NCBI RefSeq assembly: GCF_023716665.1
Contig: NZ_CP071860.1
Span: 496,001-560,000 of the forward strand
Reading direction: 5' to 3'
DNA: 64,000 nt
Origin: Vibrio sp. SCSIO 43135
GTDB lineage: Bacteria; Pseudomonadota; Gammaproteobacteria; Enterobacterales; Vibrionaceae
The notes under the pieces are model-generated. The model did no database searches. It was given only the letters and a program-made list of their open reading frames with translations, and was not told the origin of the DNA. How positions within the stretch are numbered: position 1 is the first letter of the stretch; every line of letters begins with the position of its first letter. A program made the translations under genes and the position numbers. This document shows, piece after piece, positions 1 through 9,182 of the stretch.

Positions 1-25
1 ACAAAGCGACCAATGCTATGAATAA
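1..25 (+). CDS. rbsA: 3' end of ribose ABC transporter ATPase (partial)
   Basis: Only the last few codons lie in the window. In frame 2 they read QSDQCYE followed by TAA at 23-25, overlapping the rbsC start at 18 by 8 nt. A second reading in frame 1 ends at TGA 19-21 (an ATGA overlap). The identity is inferred from operon order (rbsA precedes rbsC), not from recognisable protein sequence, and the correct frame cannot be decided from this fragment. Confidence 0.5.
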
Positions 26-986
26 TACAGCCGAACAAAACAGCAAAAAGCTATTTAGCAAAGAGTGGTTAATTGAACAAAAGTCACTGATTGCCTTACT
101 GTTTTTGATTGTTGTGGTGTCTTTCTTAAACCCGAACTTTTTTACCGTAGACAACATTCTTAATATTCTGCGTCAAACATCGGTGAACGCAATCATCGCA
201 GTGGGTATGACCTTGGTTATCTTAACTGCTGGCATCGATTTGAGCGTGGGTTCGGTACTCGCACTCTGTGGCGCTTTCGCTGCCACCATGATTGGCATGG
301 AAGTGCCTGTAATGATAGCAGTACCAACGTCTCTTGTTGCCGGTGCTGCGCTTGGTGCGATCAGCGGGATCATTATCGCTAAAGGCAAGGTTCAGGCGTT
401 TATCGCGACCTTGGTGACGATGACATTGCTACGTGGCGTGACCATGGTTTACACCGACGGTCGCCCAATCTCGACTGGCTTTACCGACACCGCTGATGCG
501 TTTGCATGGTTTGGTACAGGTTACGCATTAGGTATCCCAGTTCCGGTATGGATGATGGTGATTGTATTTGCTGCTGCATGGTACTTACTCAACCATACAC
601 GTTTTGGCCGCTACGTATACGCTCTGGGTGGTAACGAATCTGCGGCGCGCCTATCGGGTATTAATGTGGACCGCGTGAAGATGGGTGTTTACGCCATCTG
701 CGGTATGTTGGCAGCGCTTGCGGGCATCATCATTACTTCTCGCTTGTCTTCTGCTCAGCCAACTGCGGGTATGGGTTACGAACTGGATGCAATCGCAGCG
801 GTTGTTCTCGGTGGTACCAGCTTAATGGGGGGGAAAGGCCGAATCATGGGTACTTTGATTGGTGCACTGATCATCGGTTTCCTGAACAACGCCCTAAACC
901 TACTCGACGTATCTTCTTACTACCAAATGATTGCCAAAGCAGTGGTTATTCTCTTGGCAGTATTGGTTGATAACAAAAACAAGTAA
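18..986 (+). CDS. rbsC: Ribose ABC transporter permease RbsC
   Basis: This is the integral inner-membrane permease of the high-affinity ribose importer, working with the RbsA ATPase and the periplasmic binding protein RbsB. The 322-aa length is normal for the family. Several hydrophobic segments are visible, and the stretch GIDLSVGSVLALCG (about residues 74-87) is typical of the BPD_transp_2 sugar permeases. A second family landmark is the AVVLGGTSLMGGKG region near residue 260. It overlaps the end of rbsA and is followed 116 bp later by rbsB, so it is one operon. No oddities seen. Confidence 0.95.
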   Translation: MNNTAEQNSKKLFSKEWLIEQKSLIALLFLIVVVSFLNPNFFTVDNILNILRQTSVNAIIAVGMTLVILTAGIDLSVGSVLALCGAFAATMIGMEVPVMIAVPTSLVAGAALGAISGIIIAKGKVQAFIATLVTMTLLRGVTMVYTDGRPISTGFTDTADAFAWFGTGYALGIPVPVWMMVIVFAAAWYLLNHTRFGRYVYALGGNESAARLSGINVDRVKMGVYAICGMLAALAGIIITSRLSSAQPTAGMGYELDAIAAVVLGGTSLMGGKGRIMGTLIGALIIGFLNNALNLLDVSSYYQMIAKAVVILLAVLVDNKNK

Positions 987-1101
987 ATCTTAACGATTTC
1001 CAATAATTACGTACGAAATTAGACAGTACGGATAAAACTGAGCCAACGAACTTTTTACTAACAGGGTAACTTGGCTCTCCCCTACGAAAAGGACTATAAC
1101 G

Positions 1102-1980
1102 ATGAAAAAACTAGCAACATTTATTTCTGCTGCACTTCTGTCTTCCACTGTTTCTGTGTCTGCACATGCGCAAGATACGATGGCAATTGTACTATCGACA
1201 CTGAACAACCCATTCTTTGTGACGATGAAAGACGGCGCTGAAGCAAAAGCAAAAGAGCTAGGTTACGACCTAATCGTTCTAGATTCGCAAAATGACCCAA
1301 GCAAAGAGCTTTCAAACGTGGAAGATCTTACGGTTCGTGGTGTCAAAGCGATTCTAATCAACCCAACGGATTCAGATGCGGTATCGAATGCAATTCGCAT
1401 GGCAAACCGTTCTAACATTCCAGTACTAACGCTAGACCGTGGTGCAAGCCGTGGTGACGTTGTTAGCCACATTGCGTCAGATAACGTAGTGGGTGGTGAA
1501 ATGGCGGGTCACTTCATCATGGAAAAAGTAGGCGAGAAAGCTAAGGTTATCCAACTTGAAGGTATTGCAGGTACGTCTGCTGCACGTGAACGTGGTGAAG
1601 GTTTCATGAACGCAGTGAAAGGCAGCGACATGGAACTACTAGCAAGCCAACCAGCTGACTTCGACCGTACTAAAGGTTTGAACGTAATGGAAAACCTGCT
1701 TGCCGCTAACCCAGACGTACAAGCAGTATTTGCTCAGAACGATGAGATGGCACTAGGTGCGCTACGTGCAGTTCAAGCATCAGGCAAAGACGTAATGATT
1801 GTCGGCTTTGATGGTACTGACGACGGTATCGCAGCGGTTAACCGTGGCAAGCTAGCTGCAACAGTGGCACAGCAACCAGACCTTATTGGTGCGCTTGGCA
1901 TCGAAACTGCGGCAAAAGTACTAGAAGGCGACAAAGTTGAAGAGTACATCCCAGTACCGCTAAAAGTCGTTACTAAGTAA
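1102..1980 (+). CDS. rbsB: Periplasmic ribose-binding protein RbsB
   Basis: This is the high-affinity ribose receptor of the RbsABC importer; in relatives it also serves ribose chemotaxis. The first 23 residues form a Sec signal peptide ([23 protein letters not shown]), with mature protein starting QDTMAIV. The periplasmic-binding-protein type 1 fold is clear from [20 protein letters not shown] and from [16 protein letters not shown]. The 292-aa length matches E. coli RbsB. An AAAAGGA ribosome binding site lies upstream at 1087-1093. The 240-bp spacer before rbsK is highly structured, which fits the need for far more RbsB than RbsK. Confidence 0.96.
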   Translation: MKKLATFISAALLSSTVSVSAHAQDTMAIVLSTLNNPFFVTMKDGAEAKAKELGYDLIVLDSQNDPSKELSNVEDLTVRGVKAILINPTDSDAVSNAIRMANRSNIPVLTLDRGASRGDVVSHIASDNVVGGEMAGHFIMEKVGEKAKVIQLEGIAGTSAARERGEGFMNAVKGSDMELLASQPADFDRTKGLNVMENLLAANPDVQAVFAQNDEMALGALRAVQASGKDVMIVGFDGTDDGIAAVNRGKLAATVAQQPDLIGALGIETAAKVLEGDKVEEYIPVPLKVVTK

Positions 1981-2039
1981 TTCACTTACCCCAAGTGGGT
2001 TAGCAGTGTGCTTGCTAACGTAGTTTGGTAAGCCACTGA

Positions 2040-2089
2040 CTTTGTTCTCCTCTTTCCCCCTATAGTCAAACCGTTAGGGGAGAACAAAG
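2040..2089 (+). promoter_or_regulatory. Intercistronic hairpin after rbsB
   Basis: An inverted repeat with arms CTTTGTTCTCC (from 2040) and TAGGGGAGAACAAAG (to 2089) can form a long stem with one bulge. It has no T-tract, so it looks like an mRNA-stabilising or attenuating structure between rbsB and rbsK rather than a full terminator. Confidence 0.6.
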
Positions 2090-2090
2090 C

Positions 2091-2138
2091 TGATGTTTAT
2101 GGGTTCTTGCTGTTTTAACAGAGAGCCCACAACCATCA
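2091..2138 (+). promoter_or_regulatory. Second nested hairpin before rbsK
   Basis: The arms are nested symmetrically: TGATG...CATCA outside, TGGG...CCCA next, and CTGTT-tt-AACAG at the tip. With the hairpin just upstream it makes a compact two-stem RNA in the rbsB-rbsK spacer. The role is unknown: it may modulate read-through, protect a 3' end, or be part of a processed small RNA. Confidence 0.5.
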
Positions 2139-2220
2139 GCCAATATGGAATCACTTCCAGTGAATTTCATGAATTCGTATCTCAATTAAGTAAGGTTCAC
2201 AGAGAACCGAGGATAACCGT

Positions 2221-3141
2221 ATGAATCAGTTAGTGGTATTAGGTAGTGTTAACGCTGACCATGTTCTTCAAGTGCCTTCATTTCCTCGCCCAGGCGAGAC
2301 GCTTCACGGTCGCAACTATCAAGTTATCCCAGGTGGTAAAGGGGCAAACCAAGCGGTAGCCGCCGCACGCTTAAATGCTGACACTGGCTTTATCGCTTGT
2401 GTGGGTGACGACGCATTTGGTATCAATATTCGCGAAGCATTCAAGTTAGATGGCATAAATATCGCGGGTGTGAAGATGCAGCCAAACTGCCCAACGGGCA
2501 TTGCGATGATCCAAGTATCTGATAGCGGTGAGAACAGTATTTGTATTTCTGCTGAAGCAAACGCGAAGTTGAATGCCGATGCAATTGAACCCGATTTAGA
2601 ACGTATTCGCCAAGCGAACTACCTGCTCATGCAATTGGAAACGCCATTAGACGGTATTGAAAAAGCGGCACTTGTTGCGAAAGAAAACCGTACTAATGTC
2701 ATCTTAAATCCAGCGCCAGCACGCGAACTGCCAGACAATTTACTAAAATGTGTAGATGTCATTACACCAAATGAAACAGAAGCTGAAGTGCTAACGGGTA
2801 TCACGGTTAATGACGACGAATCGGCGCAGGAAGCTGCCAATGCACTGCACCGTAAAGGTATAGAGATCGTTCTTATTACCCTAGGAGCGAAAGGTGTTTG
2901 GTTAAGTCAAAATGGCCGTGGTGAGCTTATTGCAGGTTTCAAAGTGGAAGCCACTGATACCACGGCGGCAGGCGATACCTTTAATGGGGCATTGGTCACT
3001 GGTTTATTGGAAGATATGCCTTTAGAATCAGCGATTAAGTTTGCTCACGCTGCTGCGGCGATTTCTGTGACTCGCTTTGGTGCACAGACATCCATTCCAA
3101 CTCGTGCCGAGGTGGATGAGTTTCTCAGCGAGAGAGCGTAA
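2221..3141 (+). CDS. rbsK: Ribokinase
   Basis: This cytoplasmic enzyme phosphorylates D-ribose to ribose 5-phosphate with ATP, feeding the pentose phosphate pathway. It is a PfkB-family sugar kinase of normal size (306 aa). The N-terminal GGKGANQA signature is at about 38-45. The C-terminal anion-hole and catalytic signature AAGDTFNGA is at 249-257, with D252 as the expected catalytic base. It lies in the rbs operon between rbsB and rbsR, with the site GAGGATAACCGT before the ATG. Confidence 0.96.
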   Translation: MNQLVVLGSVNADHVLQVPSFPRPGETLHGRNYQVIPGGKGANQAVAAARLNADTGFIACVGDDAFGINIREAFKLDGINIAGVKMQPNCPTGIAMIQVSDSGENSICISAEANAKLNADAIEPDLERIRQANYLLMQLETPLDGIEKAALVAKENRTNVILNPAPARELPDNLLKCVDVITPNETEAEVLTGITVNDDESAQEAANALHRKGIEIVLITLGAKGVWLSQNGRGELIAGFKVEATDTTAAGDTFNGALVTGLLEDMPLESAIKFAHAAAAISVTRFGAQTSIPTRAEVDEFLSERA

Positions 3142-3163
3142 ACGCCAATTATAAGGAAGTAAC

Positions 3164-4171
3164 ATGGCAACGATGAAAGACATAGCAAGGCTTGCAGGAG
3201 TTTCCACTTCAACCGTTAGCCATGTTATTAACAAATCTCGCTATGTTAGTGAAGAGATCTCCGAGCGGGTCAACCGAGCCGCTCAAGAGCTAAACTACGC
3301 GCCTTCTGCTCTGGCGCGTAGCCTCAAAGTCAACCGCACTAAAACCATTGGAATGCTAGTGACAACCTCGACCAACCCCTTCTTCGGTGAAGTGGTAAAA
3401 GGGGTCGAGCGCAGCTGTTATCACCAAGGTTATAACCTCATTTTGTGTAATACCGAAGGTGATAACGAGCGCATGAAAGCTTCTATCAATACGTTGCTAC
3501 AAAAGCGCGTGGATGGTTTGTTGCTGATGTGTTCTACGCTGGAAGGGGAGCGCATTGATGTATTCGAGCGCTACCCAGATATTCCTGTTGTGGTGATGGA
3601 TTGGGGCCCAATGCTGTTTACCAGCGATAAGATTCAAGATAACTCTTTACGCGGCGGCTATATGGCCACTAAATACTTGATAGATTCAGGGCATAAAGAG
3701 GTAGGTTGTATCACAGGTCCTCTGATCCGCCATCAAGCGCAAATGCGTTATGAAGGGTATAAGCGTGCAATCAACGAAGCCGGTTTGGACTTTAACCCTA
3801 ACTGGATTGTTGAAGCAGACTTTGAGTGTGAAGGGGGCTATGAAGCTTTCAACAAGATCTTATCCAAAGGCGACTTGCCAAGCTCCATTTTCGTTTGTAA
3901 CGACATGATGGCGATGGGCGTCATCAATGCAGCAAATGAAAAAGGGATCAAAATTCCCGAAGACGTTTCGTTGATTGGCTACGATGATATCCACATCGCT
4001 AAGTTTATGTCTCCGTCGCTTACAACCATTCACCAGCCAAAGTATCGTTTAGGCAAAGCGGCGGTGGAAACCTTACTCAAAAAGCTAGAAAAAGAGACGG
4101 AAGAAGCGCAAGTGGTTCAGTTAGAGCCAACGCTAGTTGAGCGCGCAAGTGTGAAAGTGCTGAACCAGTAG
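3164..4171 (+). CDS. rbsR: Ribose operon repressor, LacI family
   Basis: A 335-aa LacI/GalR repressor. The N-terminal helix-turn-helix is MKDIARLAGVSTSTVSHVINKSRYVSEE (from residue 4), followed by a hinge helix and a type-1 periplasmic-binding-like effector domain. In E. coli the homologue represses rbs and is released by ribose. It starts 22 bp after rbsK with an AAGGAAG site and is the last gene of the operon, the same order as E. coli rbsKR. A strong terminator follows. Confidence 0.94.
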   Translation: MATMKDIARLAGVSTSTVSHVINKSRYVSEEISERVNRAAQELNYAPSALARSLKVNRTKTIGMLVTTSTNPFFGEVVKGVERSCYHQGYNLILCNTEGDNERMKASINTLLQKRVDGLLLMCSTLEGERIDVFERYPDIPVVVMDWGPMLFTSDKIQDNSLRGGYMATKYLIDSGHKEVGCITGPLIRHQAQMRYEGYKRAINEAGLDFNPNWIVEADFECEGGYEAFNKILSKGDLPSSIFVCNDMMAMGVINAANEKGIKIPEDVSLIGYDDIHIAKFMSPSLTTIHQPKYRLGKAAVETLLKKLEKETEEAQVVQLEPTLVERASVKVLNQ

Positions 4172-4201
4172 GTGTTTCGCCACTGACCCATAAGATAAAT
4201 T

Positions 4202-4235
4202 AAAGCCGCAGCATTACGCTGCGGCTTTGTTATTT
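4202..4235 (+). terminator. Rho-independent terminator of the rbs operon
   Basis: An 11-bp stem (AAAGCCGCAGC / GCTGCGGCTTT) with a 5-nt loop and a T-rich tail, 30 bp after rbsR. Confidence 0.9.
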
Positions 4236-4265
4236 ATACTGAGTTTTAGCTATTTAGGTGACAGA

Positions 4266-5522
4266 TTAAGGCGTCGTGGTGGTAGACGTTGAAGTGGAGG
4301 TTGTGCTGGACACTGACACTTCCATTCCATCTAAGATGCCTTTACCGTCTTTCAACTCATTCAATCGCGCGTTAATCACACCGTTACGGCTAGAAAAGTC
4401 GACGGAGTAGCCTTCTACATATTCTTGGACATAATCACTTGAGAGCGACTTAAGTTTTTCTATGTAGATTACCCCTTTGTCGAATTCAGCTTGAGAGACG
4501 ACCGCTAAATTAGGGGCAAGTAACTGGATGAACTTATAGGGGTGCCCGACAAAGCCACTGCCCATTACCAGAGCGGCAATGATTGGCGTGGTGATCACTG
4601 CACTTTGGAACCACTCTGAAAAACGTTTGTGGTCTTTCAACATGCTAGAGCCAGAATCTTTATTTACCCATTCTTTCTTCGCACGTTTTAGCACTTTTCC
4701 GACCAAGGTGCGTTGCACCATGTAGTCGACTAGGCCAACAATGCGTTCGAACAAACCAGTAATAAAGCTCACCAGCATACCAGCGCCGGCAAATGCATCG
4801 CCCGCTGCTTCTAAACCTATTTTAGTGATGCCGACAGCAGCATTTTTCAAACCGCCTAAAGCACCAGCAGCTGAATGACGTGCTAACGCGTTAGCGATAA
4901 TGCTTGGGTGTCCACCAAGGAGCTCAACACCGCGACCAGCATAAAACTGTGTGACTAAATCGCGTGATTTGCAGACCGCTTGTTTTACACCAGAGTAGAT
5001 GTCTGCTGCGCTCTGAACATAACCCCAACCAGGTATAAAGCTTGAGAAGTTACCAGCAAATTCGCCTGCTAGCCATGTACCAAACTCTGCAAACCATTCT
5101 GCGGTATAGAGAGCTTCGCCATACACAGCCTTCACTTTGTTGACCAGCATTCGGAAGAAATCAGAAATAATCTGTTTTACTTTTTGAATCACAACCGATG
5201 TCGCTTCGCCGACAATCGTAACTGCCTTAGTGATGTTTTGACCGGCTTTGGTTTGCTGGAACTTCGCCATCGCATCGGTTTTTTCAAGCAATCCCATTGA
5301 TACGGTTTTTAAGTCGCTTAACGGTTCTGCACCAATCACAAAGTTTTCAAAAAAGTGGCCATTAGAAAAGGAGGAAACTTTGCTGATTTCCGTGTTGGCT
5401 AACATGAACATGGCACCCATTCGAGCATCGGCCATTTCCAGTTGCTGCACACCGAGAGCAGTGTTAGTGGTTTTGCCAAACAGCTTATCTTTGATCTTTC
5501 TCTTAAATATTTTTATCTGCAT
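4266..5522 (-). CDS. Orphan 418-aa protein of unknown function
   Basis: I do not recognise a family. The N-terminus is basic and helical (MQIKIFKRKIKDKLFGK). The middle, about 130-280, is rich in Gly/Ala and amphipathic or hydrophobic helices, including SFIPGWGYVQSAADIYSG and GMLVSFITGLFERIVGLVDY. One likely membrane segment lies near 310-330 (ITTPIIAALVMGSGFVG). The last 13 residues are almost only Ser and Thr and end in Pro. There is no signal peptide. It is a single gene with an AT-rich 200-bp upstream region. The helix-rich Gly/Ala core recalls membrane-inserting or secreted effector proteins, but that is only an impression. The start at 5522 has a GGGAG site upstream. Confidence 0.7.
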   Translation of the reverse strand: MQIKIFKRKIKDKLFGKTTNTALGVQQLEMADARMGAMFMLANTEISKVSSFSNGHFFENFVIGAEPLSDLKTVSMGLLEKTDAMAKFQQTKAGQNITKAVTIVGEATSVVIQKVKQIISDFFRMLVNKVKAVYGEALYTAEWFAEFGTWLAGEFAGNFSSFIPGWGYVQSAADIYSGVKQAVCKSRDLVTQFYAGRGVELLGGHPSIIANALARHSAAGALGGLKNAAVGITKIGLEAAGDAFAGAGMLVSFITGLFERIVGLVDYMVQRTLVGKVLKRAKKEWVNKDSGSSMLKDHKRFSEWFQSAVITTPIIAALVMGSGFVGHPYKFIQLLAPNLAVVSQAEFDKGVIYIEKLKSLSSDYVQEYVEGYSVDFSSRNGVINARLNELKDGKGILDGMEVSVSSTTSTSTSTTTTP

Positions 5523-5729
5523 AAACTCTCCCTAAATCACAGTACTATTTGGGCTTTTAAATGTTAAAAATAACGCCAAAAGAAGATGCGGTTTATATAG
5601 TTTGTATGCATTTATAGTTTGTGTAAATAAATTGTTGATGTTTTTAATAATATACTTGTATGAAGTGGCGGCGCTTTTTAGGTTTTGCGGCACGTACCGC
5701 GGTACGTGCTATGTGTAATTGGTCGAGAT
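5523..5729. other. AT-rich spacer with promoter of the orphan gene
   Basis: This 207-bp region is markedly AT-rich near the orphan gene start, which suggests its promoter or a silenced (H-NS-type) region. It holds the 20-bp palindrome listed separately. Confidence 0.4.
5690..5709. promoter_or_regulatory. Perfect 20-bp palindrome
   Basis: GCACGTACCGCGGTACGTGC is self-complementary over all 20 bases with no loop. It sits 20 bp after the sensor kinase stop and about 170 bp before the orphan gene start. It may be a protein-binding site or a cruciform-forming sequence. No T-tract follows, so a terminator is less likely. Confidence 0.6.
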
Positions 5730-7091
5730 TTAGGATTTATTCGCGAGCTTAAGCGTGAAGGTTGTGACGCCATCGCTGGATTCAACACACACATCGCCAT
5801 GGTGCATTTTGGCTATCGAACAGGTAATGGGTAACCCCAATCCGGCGCCTGAGCTTGAGTTATGTTGCCTAGATTTGTCGGCTCGGTAGAAGCGCTCAAA
5901 CAGCATAGGGATTGATTCTGCTGCAATGGTGTCACCATGGTTAGTGATGGCAATTTCACTACTGGTTTGAGTTTGAGTGATTGCGACATCGATGTTGCTG
6001 TTCGACCGGCTATGACGAACAGCATTAGAGAGCAAGTTACTGAGTGCGCGCTTTACCATGGATTTGTCGGCAACGATCTCGGCATCACCCGACTGTGAGA
6101 ATGTGAGTGCTTTGTCGTCGCCAGCCATTTCGTAAAACTCGATTAACTCTTCTACCATGTTCGAGAGTGCAATAGGCTCATTAGTTTTCAGCAGCAGATT
6201 GTGCTCCGACTTCGCCAGATAAAGCATGTCGGTGATGGTTTTAGTGATCCGGTTGAGCTCTTCTACATTCGACACCAGTATGTCTTGATACTCTTCATTA
6301 GAGCGCGGTTTAGAGAGTGCAACTTGAGTCTGGGTCATCATGTTGCCAACTGGTGTTCGCAACTCATGCGCGATATCGGATGAGAACTCTGAAAGCCTTT
6401 CAAAGTCACCTTCCAGTCGATCAAGCATATCGTTGAAGCCAATCACTAGGGGTATCAGCTCTTGTGGAAAATGTTGATTCGGAATTCGCAAATCCAGTTT
6501 TTGTGGAGTGATGGCTTTAATATGTTGCTCTAAGCGGCGTAAAGGGGAAAGCTCTCGACGTACAATTAACCAGCCGAGCACACCGCTGATGATACTGGCA
6601 ATGATGGTAGTGAGCAGTAATACGTTAGCAAAGTTACGAATGAATACGTGGTGTGCGTTGGTACTGACGCCAAGAACAGCGTACACACCAGGCCGATCAT
6701 CAAGGGTAAATTTGAGCGCCCGATAGTGCGTTCCTTCTATACTCCACTCAATGAAAGTATCAGAATTGTTTACTTCCAATTGCATCGGCAGAGGAATTTT
6801 TTGGGAGCTGTAGATCAACCGCTCATCAGCAAGCAACCATAATTTGATTTCACTCGCTTCAAAGAATTCGCCAAATTTGAGTATGAAATTGTCTTCCGAC
6901 TGCAGCTTGTTAATGGTGCTAAAGCTGGCCTGTAAAATAGAGTAGTCTTGCTGAGCAAAGTGGTAGCGCACAGCATAAAGAGTGGTGGCGCTTAAAACGC
7001 ATAATACCAGCAGTGATGCTGAGAAGTAGGACAGGATCAGCCGAGTTGCGATGGAGTGCATTGAGCTGGTTTTATTCTTTGTTGTCATCAA
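5730..7091 (-). CDS. Heavy-metal-type sensor histidine kinase (CusS-like)
   Basis: This is an inner-membrane sensor kinase, 453 aa. Membrane segments are at about 18-40 and 153-177 with a periplasmic sensor loop between them, then a HAMP linker. The HisKA H-box is DIAHELRTP with phospho-accepting H242. The N-box NLLSNAVRH is near 352-360 and the G-box GAGLGLP is near 420. The layout matches the CusS/CopS metal-sensing group, although no metal-binding loop is obvious, so the signal is open. Its start overlaps the regulator gene by 20 nt, so the pair is translated together. Confidence 0.88.
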   Translation of the reverse strand: MMTTKNKTSSMHSIATRLILSYFSASLLVLCVLSATTLYAVRYHFAQQDYSILQASFSTINKLQSEDNFILKFGEFFEASEIKLWLLADERLIYSSQKIPLPMQLEVNNSDTFIEWSIEGTHYRALKFTLDDRPGVYAVLGVSTNAHHVFIRNFANVLLLTTIIASIISGVLGWLIVRRELSPLRRLEQHIKAITPQKLDLRIPNQHFPQELIPLVIGFNDMLDRLEGDFERLSEFSSDIAHELRTPVGNMMTQTQVALSKPRSNEEYQDILVSNVEELNRITKTITDMLYLAKSEHNLLLKTNEPIALSNMVEELIEFYEMAGDDKALTFSQSGDAEIVADKSMVKRALSNLLSNAVRHSRSNSNIDVAITQTQTSSEIAITNHGDTIAAESIPMLFERFYRADKSRQHNSSSGAGLGLPITCSIAKMHHGDVCVESSDGVTTFTLKLANKS

Positions 7092-7761
7092 ATAGGTAAC
7101 CCATGCCTCGAATCGTGTGGATCAATTTCGGTTCAAACTCTTTATCTATTTTGGCGCGTAGGCGTTTAACCGCTACGTCTATGACGTTGGTATCACTATC
7201 AAAGTTCATGTCCCATACGGCGGAAGCAATTTGCGAACGTGACATGACTTCGCCATGGCGTCGCATAAATAACTCTAATAAAGAAAACTCTTTCGCGGTG
7301 AGGGTAATAGCCGTGTTGTCTCGAGTTACACGTCTGCGCAATAAATCAATGGTCAAGTTAGCGACGGTGAGGCTGGATTCACTCGCTGTTGTAGTGCTCT
7401 TGCGCTTCAGCGCATTTCGGATTCGGGCAAGTAATTCAACAAACGCGAAGGGTTTGACGAGGTAGTCATCGGCGCCAAGCTCTAATCCTTTGACGCGATC
7501 TTCTACTTGGTCTTTGGCGGTGAGCATAATGATAGGGGTATCGATATTGCTGCTTCTTAAAGTTTGCAGCACTTGCCAGCCACTGAGCATGGGCAGCATA
7601 ACGTCAAGAACGATTAAATCGAACGACTCGCTGGTGGCTTTATAAAGACCATCCACTCCGTTAGGAACATGTTCACAGTTAAACCCTGCTTCAGATAACC
7701 CTTTAACCAGGTATTCTCCGGCTTTTATTTCGTCTTCAACGATCAGTATTCTCATGCGCAC
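7072..7761 (-). CDS. OmpR-family response regulator (CusR-like)
   Basis: A 229-aa regulator. The receiver domain has acidic residues IVEDE near the N-terminus, phospho-acceptor D53 in LIVLDVMLP, the LTAKD switch region and the invariant lysine in YLVKPF. The C-terminal winged helix ends with the classic [13 protein letters not shown]. The sequence pattern ([26 protein letters not shown]) places it with CusR/CopR heavy-metal regulators. It precedes and overlaps the kinase gene and follows a DUF3316 gene on the same strand, so the exported DUF3316 protein may belong to its regulon or signal. Confidence 0.9.
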   Translation of the reverse strand: MRMRILIVEDEIKAGEYLVKGLSEAGFNCEHVPNGVDGLYKATSESFDLIVLDVMLPMLSGWQVLQTLRSSNIDTPIIMLTAKDQVEDRVKGLELGADDYLVKPFAFVELLARIRNALKRKSTTTASESSLTVANLTIDLLRRRVTRDNTAITLTAKEFSLLELFMRRHGEVMSRSQIASAVWDMNFDSDTNVIDVAVKRLRAKIDKEFEPKLIHTIRGMGYLFDDNKE

Positions 7762-7783
7762 CTTTTAGTTAAACCCACTTAAC

Positions 7784-7810
7784 CACGGCCAAGGGTACCC
7801 TGTGGCCGTG
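7784..7810 (-). terminator. Hairpin between DUF3316 gene and regulator gene
   Basis: An 8-bp stem CACGGCCA / TGGCCGTG in the 84-bp spacer. It has no run of Ts on the minus strand, so it may only attenuate read-through or mark an mRNA processing point. Confidence 0.4.
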
Positions 7811-7845
7811 TTGCAGTGTGACAGAATTCTTCCGTCAATTATATC

Positions 7846-8223
7846 TTAGCTGTTACCTGTGCGTTCTAGGTATTGGTACCCAACATTTACAATGCCTTTG
7901 TACTGCACTTGGCCATCAGCATTCATGAATTCTTGAGTAGTAACGTAAGCCCCATCTTTAAGCTGGATTTGCGAGCTAGCAGCGCCTACCGTAAATACGT
8001 TGAGCTCTCTTTTCAGTTCTTTAGGTGAGCTTTCTTGCAGCTGGGTCAGGATGGTAAGACCTTGCTGGTAGGCTGCATCTTTACTTGTCATGCTTTCTGT
8101 ATGAATAGTTTTGTTTCGTTCAACAACGGTGTACATGCCATTCGAGTTTAATGTGTTAGCGAAGGCATTGCTGCTCATCAGCGCGATTGTTGATGTAAGT
8201 AGAAGGGCTGTCTTCGTTTTCAT
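7846..8223 (-). CDS. Exported DUF3316 family protein
   Basis: A small (125 aa) periplasmic or secreted protein of unknown function. It has a signal peptide, MKTKTALLLTSTIALMSSNAFA, then about 100 residues. The end of the protein carries the family pattern of an acidic or neutral patch, FMNADGQVQYKGIVNVGYQY. It is a paralogue of the protein at 12783-13121: both share a signal peptide, a central TSKDAAYQQGLTIL / ATQEQAYNAGYDLM segment and the closing VQYKGIVNVGYQY / IQYRAVVEVDYQY. The gene runs towards the two-component system 84 bp away, which suggests co-regulation. Confidence 0.8.
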   Translation of the reverse strand: MKTKTALLLTSTIALMSSNAFANTLNSNGMYTVVERNKTIHTESMTSKDAAYQQGLTILTQLQESSPKELKRELNVFTVGAASSQIQLKDGAYVTTQEFMNADGQVQYKGIVNVGYQYLERTGNS

Positions 8224-8437
8224 TGTTTGTTCCTTTCGGTTTATTTGTTGGAAGTAAGATTAACAATGTGTTGATGACATGAACCGCTCAGAAAAATGAC
8301 ATTTGTGTCATATTCTCTATTTCGTTTGATAACAGTTGCTTCAGGTTTATTTTGAGTCTGCGGCGAGGTTTTGTAGAATGCGTGCTTTCGAATTCGCCAG
8401 GCCTGTGTAGAGCCTCGCTACTTAGCCAAGAGTTATC

Positions 8438-8950
8438 ATGAATCAATCTCATGTCATCATCGGACTGACTAACCCTAAAAGCCCAACCAATGTAGGTGGT
8501 GTAATGAGGGCCGCAGGCTGCTACCAAGCCGACAGCGTTCGATACACAGGAGAGCGCTACGACCGCGCTGCCAAATTCCAAACCGACACCAAATCGGTCA
8601 CCCAATCTATCCCCTTGGTTGCCGTTGATTCGCTGCTCAATGAACTCGATGAAGACACAGCTATCGTATGCGTGGAATTAGCCGTAGGTGCCACTCCGCT
8701 ACCAGAATTCACCCACCCTGAAAAAGCGATTTATATCTTTGGTCCCGAAGATGGCAGTATCGCTCAAGAAGTAGCGGACAAGGCACACCATGTGGTGTAT
8801 GTGCCGACAATTGGGTGCATGAACTTGGCAGCGTCAGTGAATGTTCTGCTGTATGACCGTTTAGCGAAGTCTCAAACAGTCGACGTGAGCGAAGAACTTA
8901 TTGTCAGCAGCCGAGATTGCCGCAATAAACTGGAAGTGAATCGCGGATAA
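8438..8950 (+). CDS. SpoU-type RNA methyltransferase
   Basis: A 170-aa cytoplasmic enzyme of the SpoU (SPOUT) class, which methylates ribose 2'-OH or bases in tRNA or rRNA using S-adenosylmethionine. Motif 1 is the N-terminal NPKSPTNVGGVMRAAGCY. Motif 2 is IYIFGPEDGSI, and motif 3 is VYVPTIGCMNLAASVNVLLYD, the knotted SAM-binding site. The short length without an RNA-recognition extension is like TrmL, but the sequence is not TrmL itself, so the target is unknown. Single gene with an AAGAG site. Confidence 0.85.
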   Translation: MNQSHVIIGLTNPKSPTNVGGVMRAAGCYQADSVRYTGERYDRAAKFQTDTKSVTQSIPLVAVDSLLNELDEDTAIVCVELAVGATPLPEFTHPEKAIYIFGPEDGSIAQEVADKAHHVVYVPTIGCMNLAASVNVLLYDRLAKSQTVDVSEELIVSSRDCRNKLEVNRG

Positions 8951-9182
8951 GCGCTTGCTCTCGGAGTGGCTTTCTATGAAGTGACTCGAATCGTATTTAT
9001 CTCATTACATTCTTTTTCTATTGCGCTGGAAAGCAGCCGACAATTTTGTCGATTAAGCGGCGTAAAAGTGGTGCTAACAGCGGCGAAATTACTATTACTT
9101 GCTAGCTTCATAAGGCAAATGGTGTGCTACATAGCAGGCCAGATGGGCTCCTTATGGAGAATATTTAACAAGGAATTTAGTA

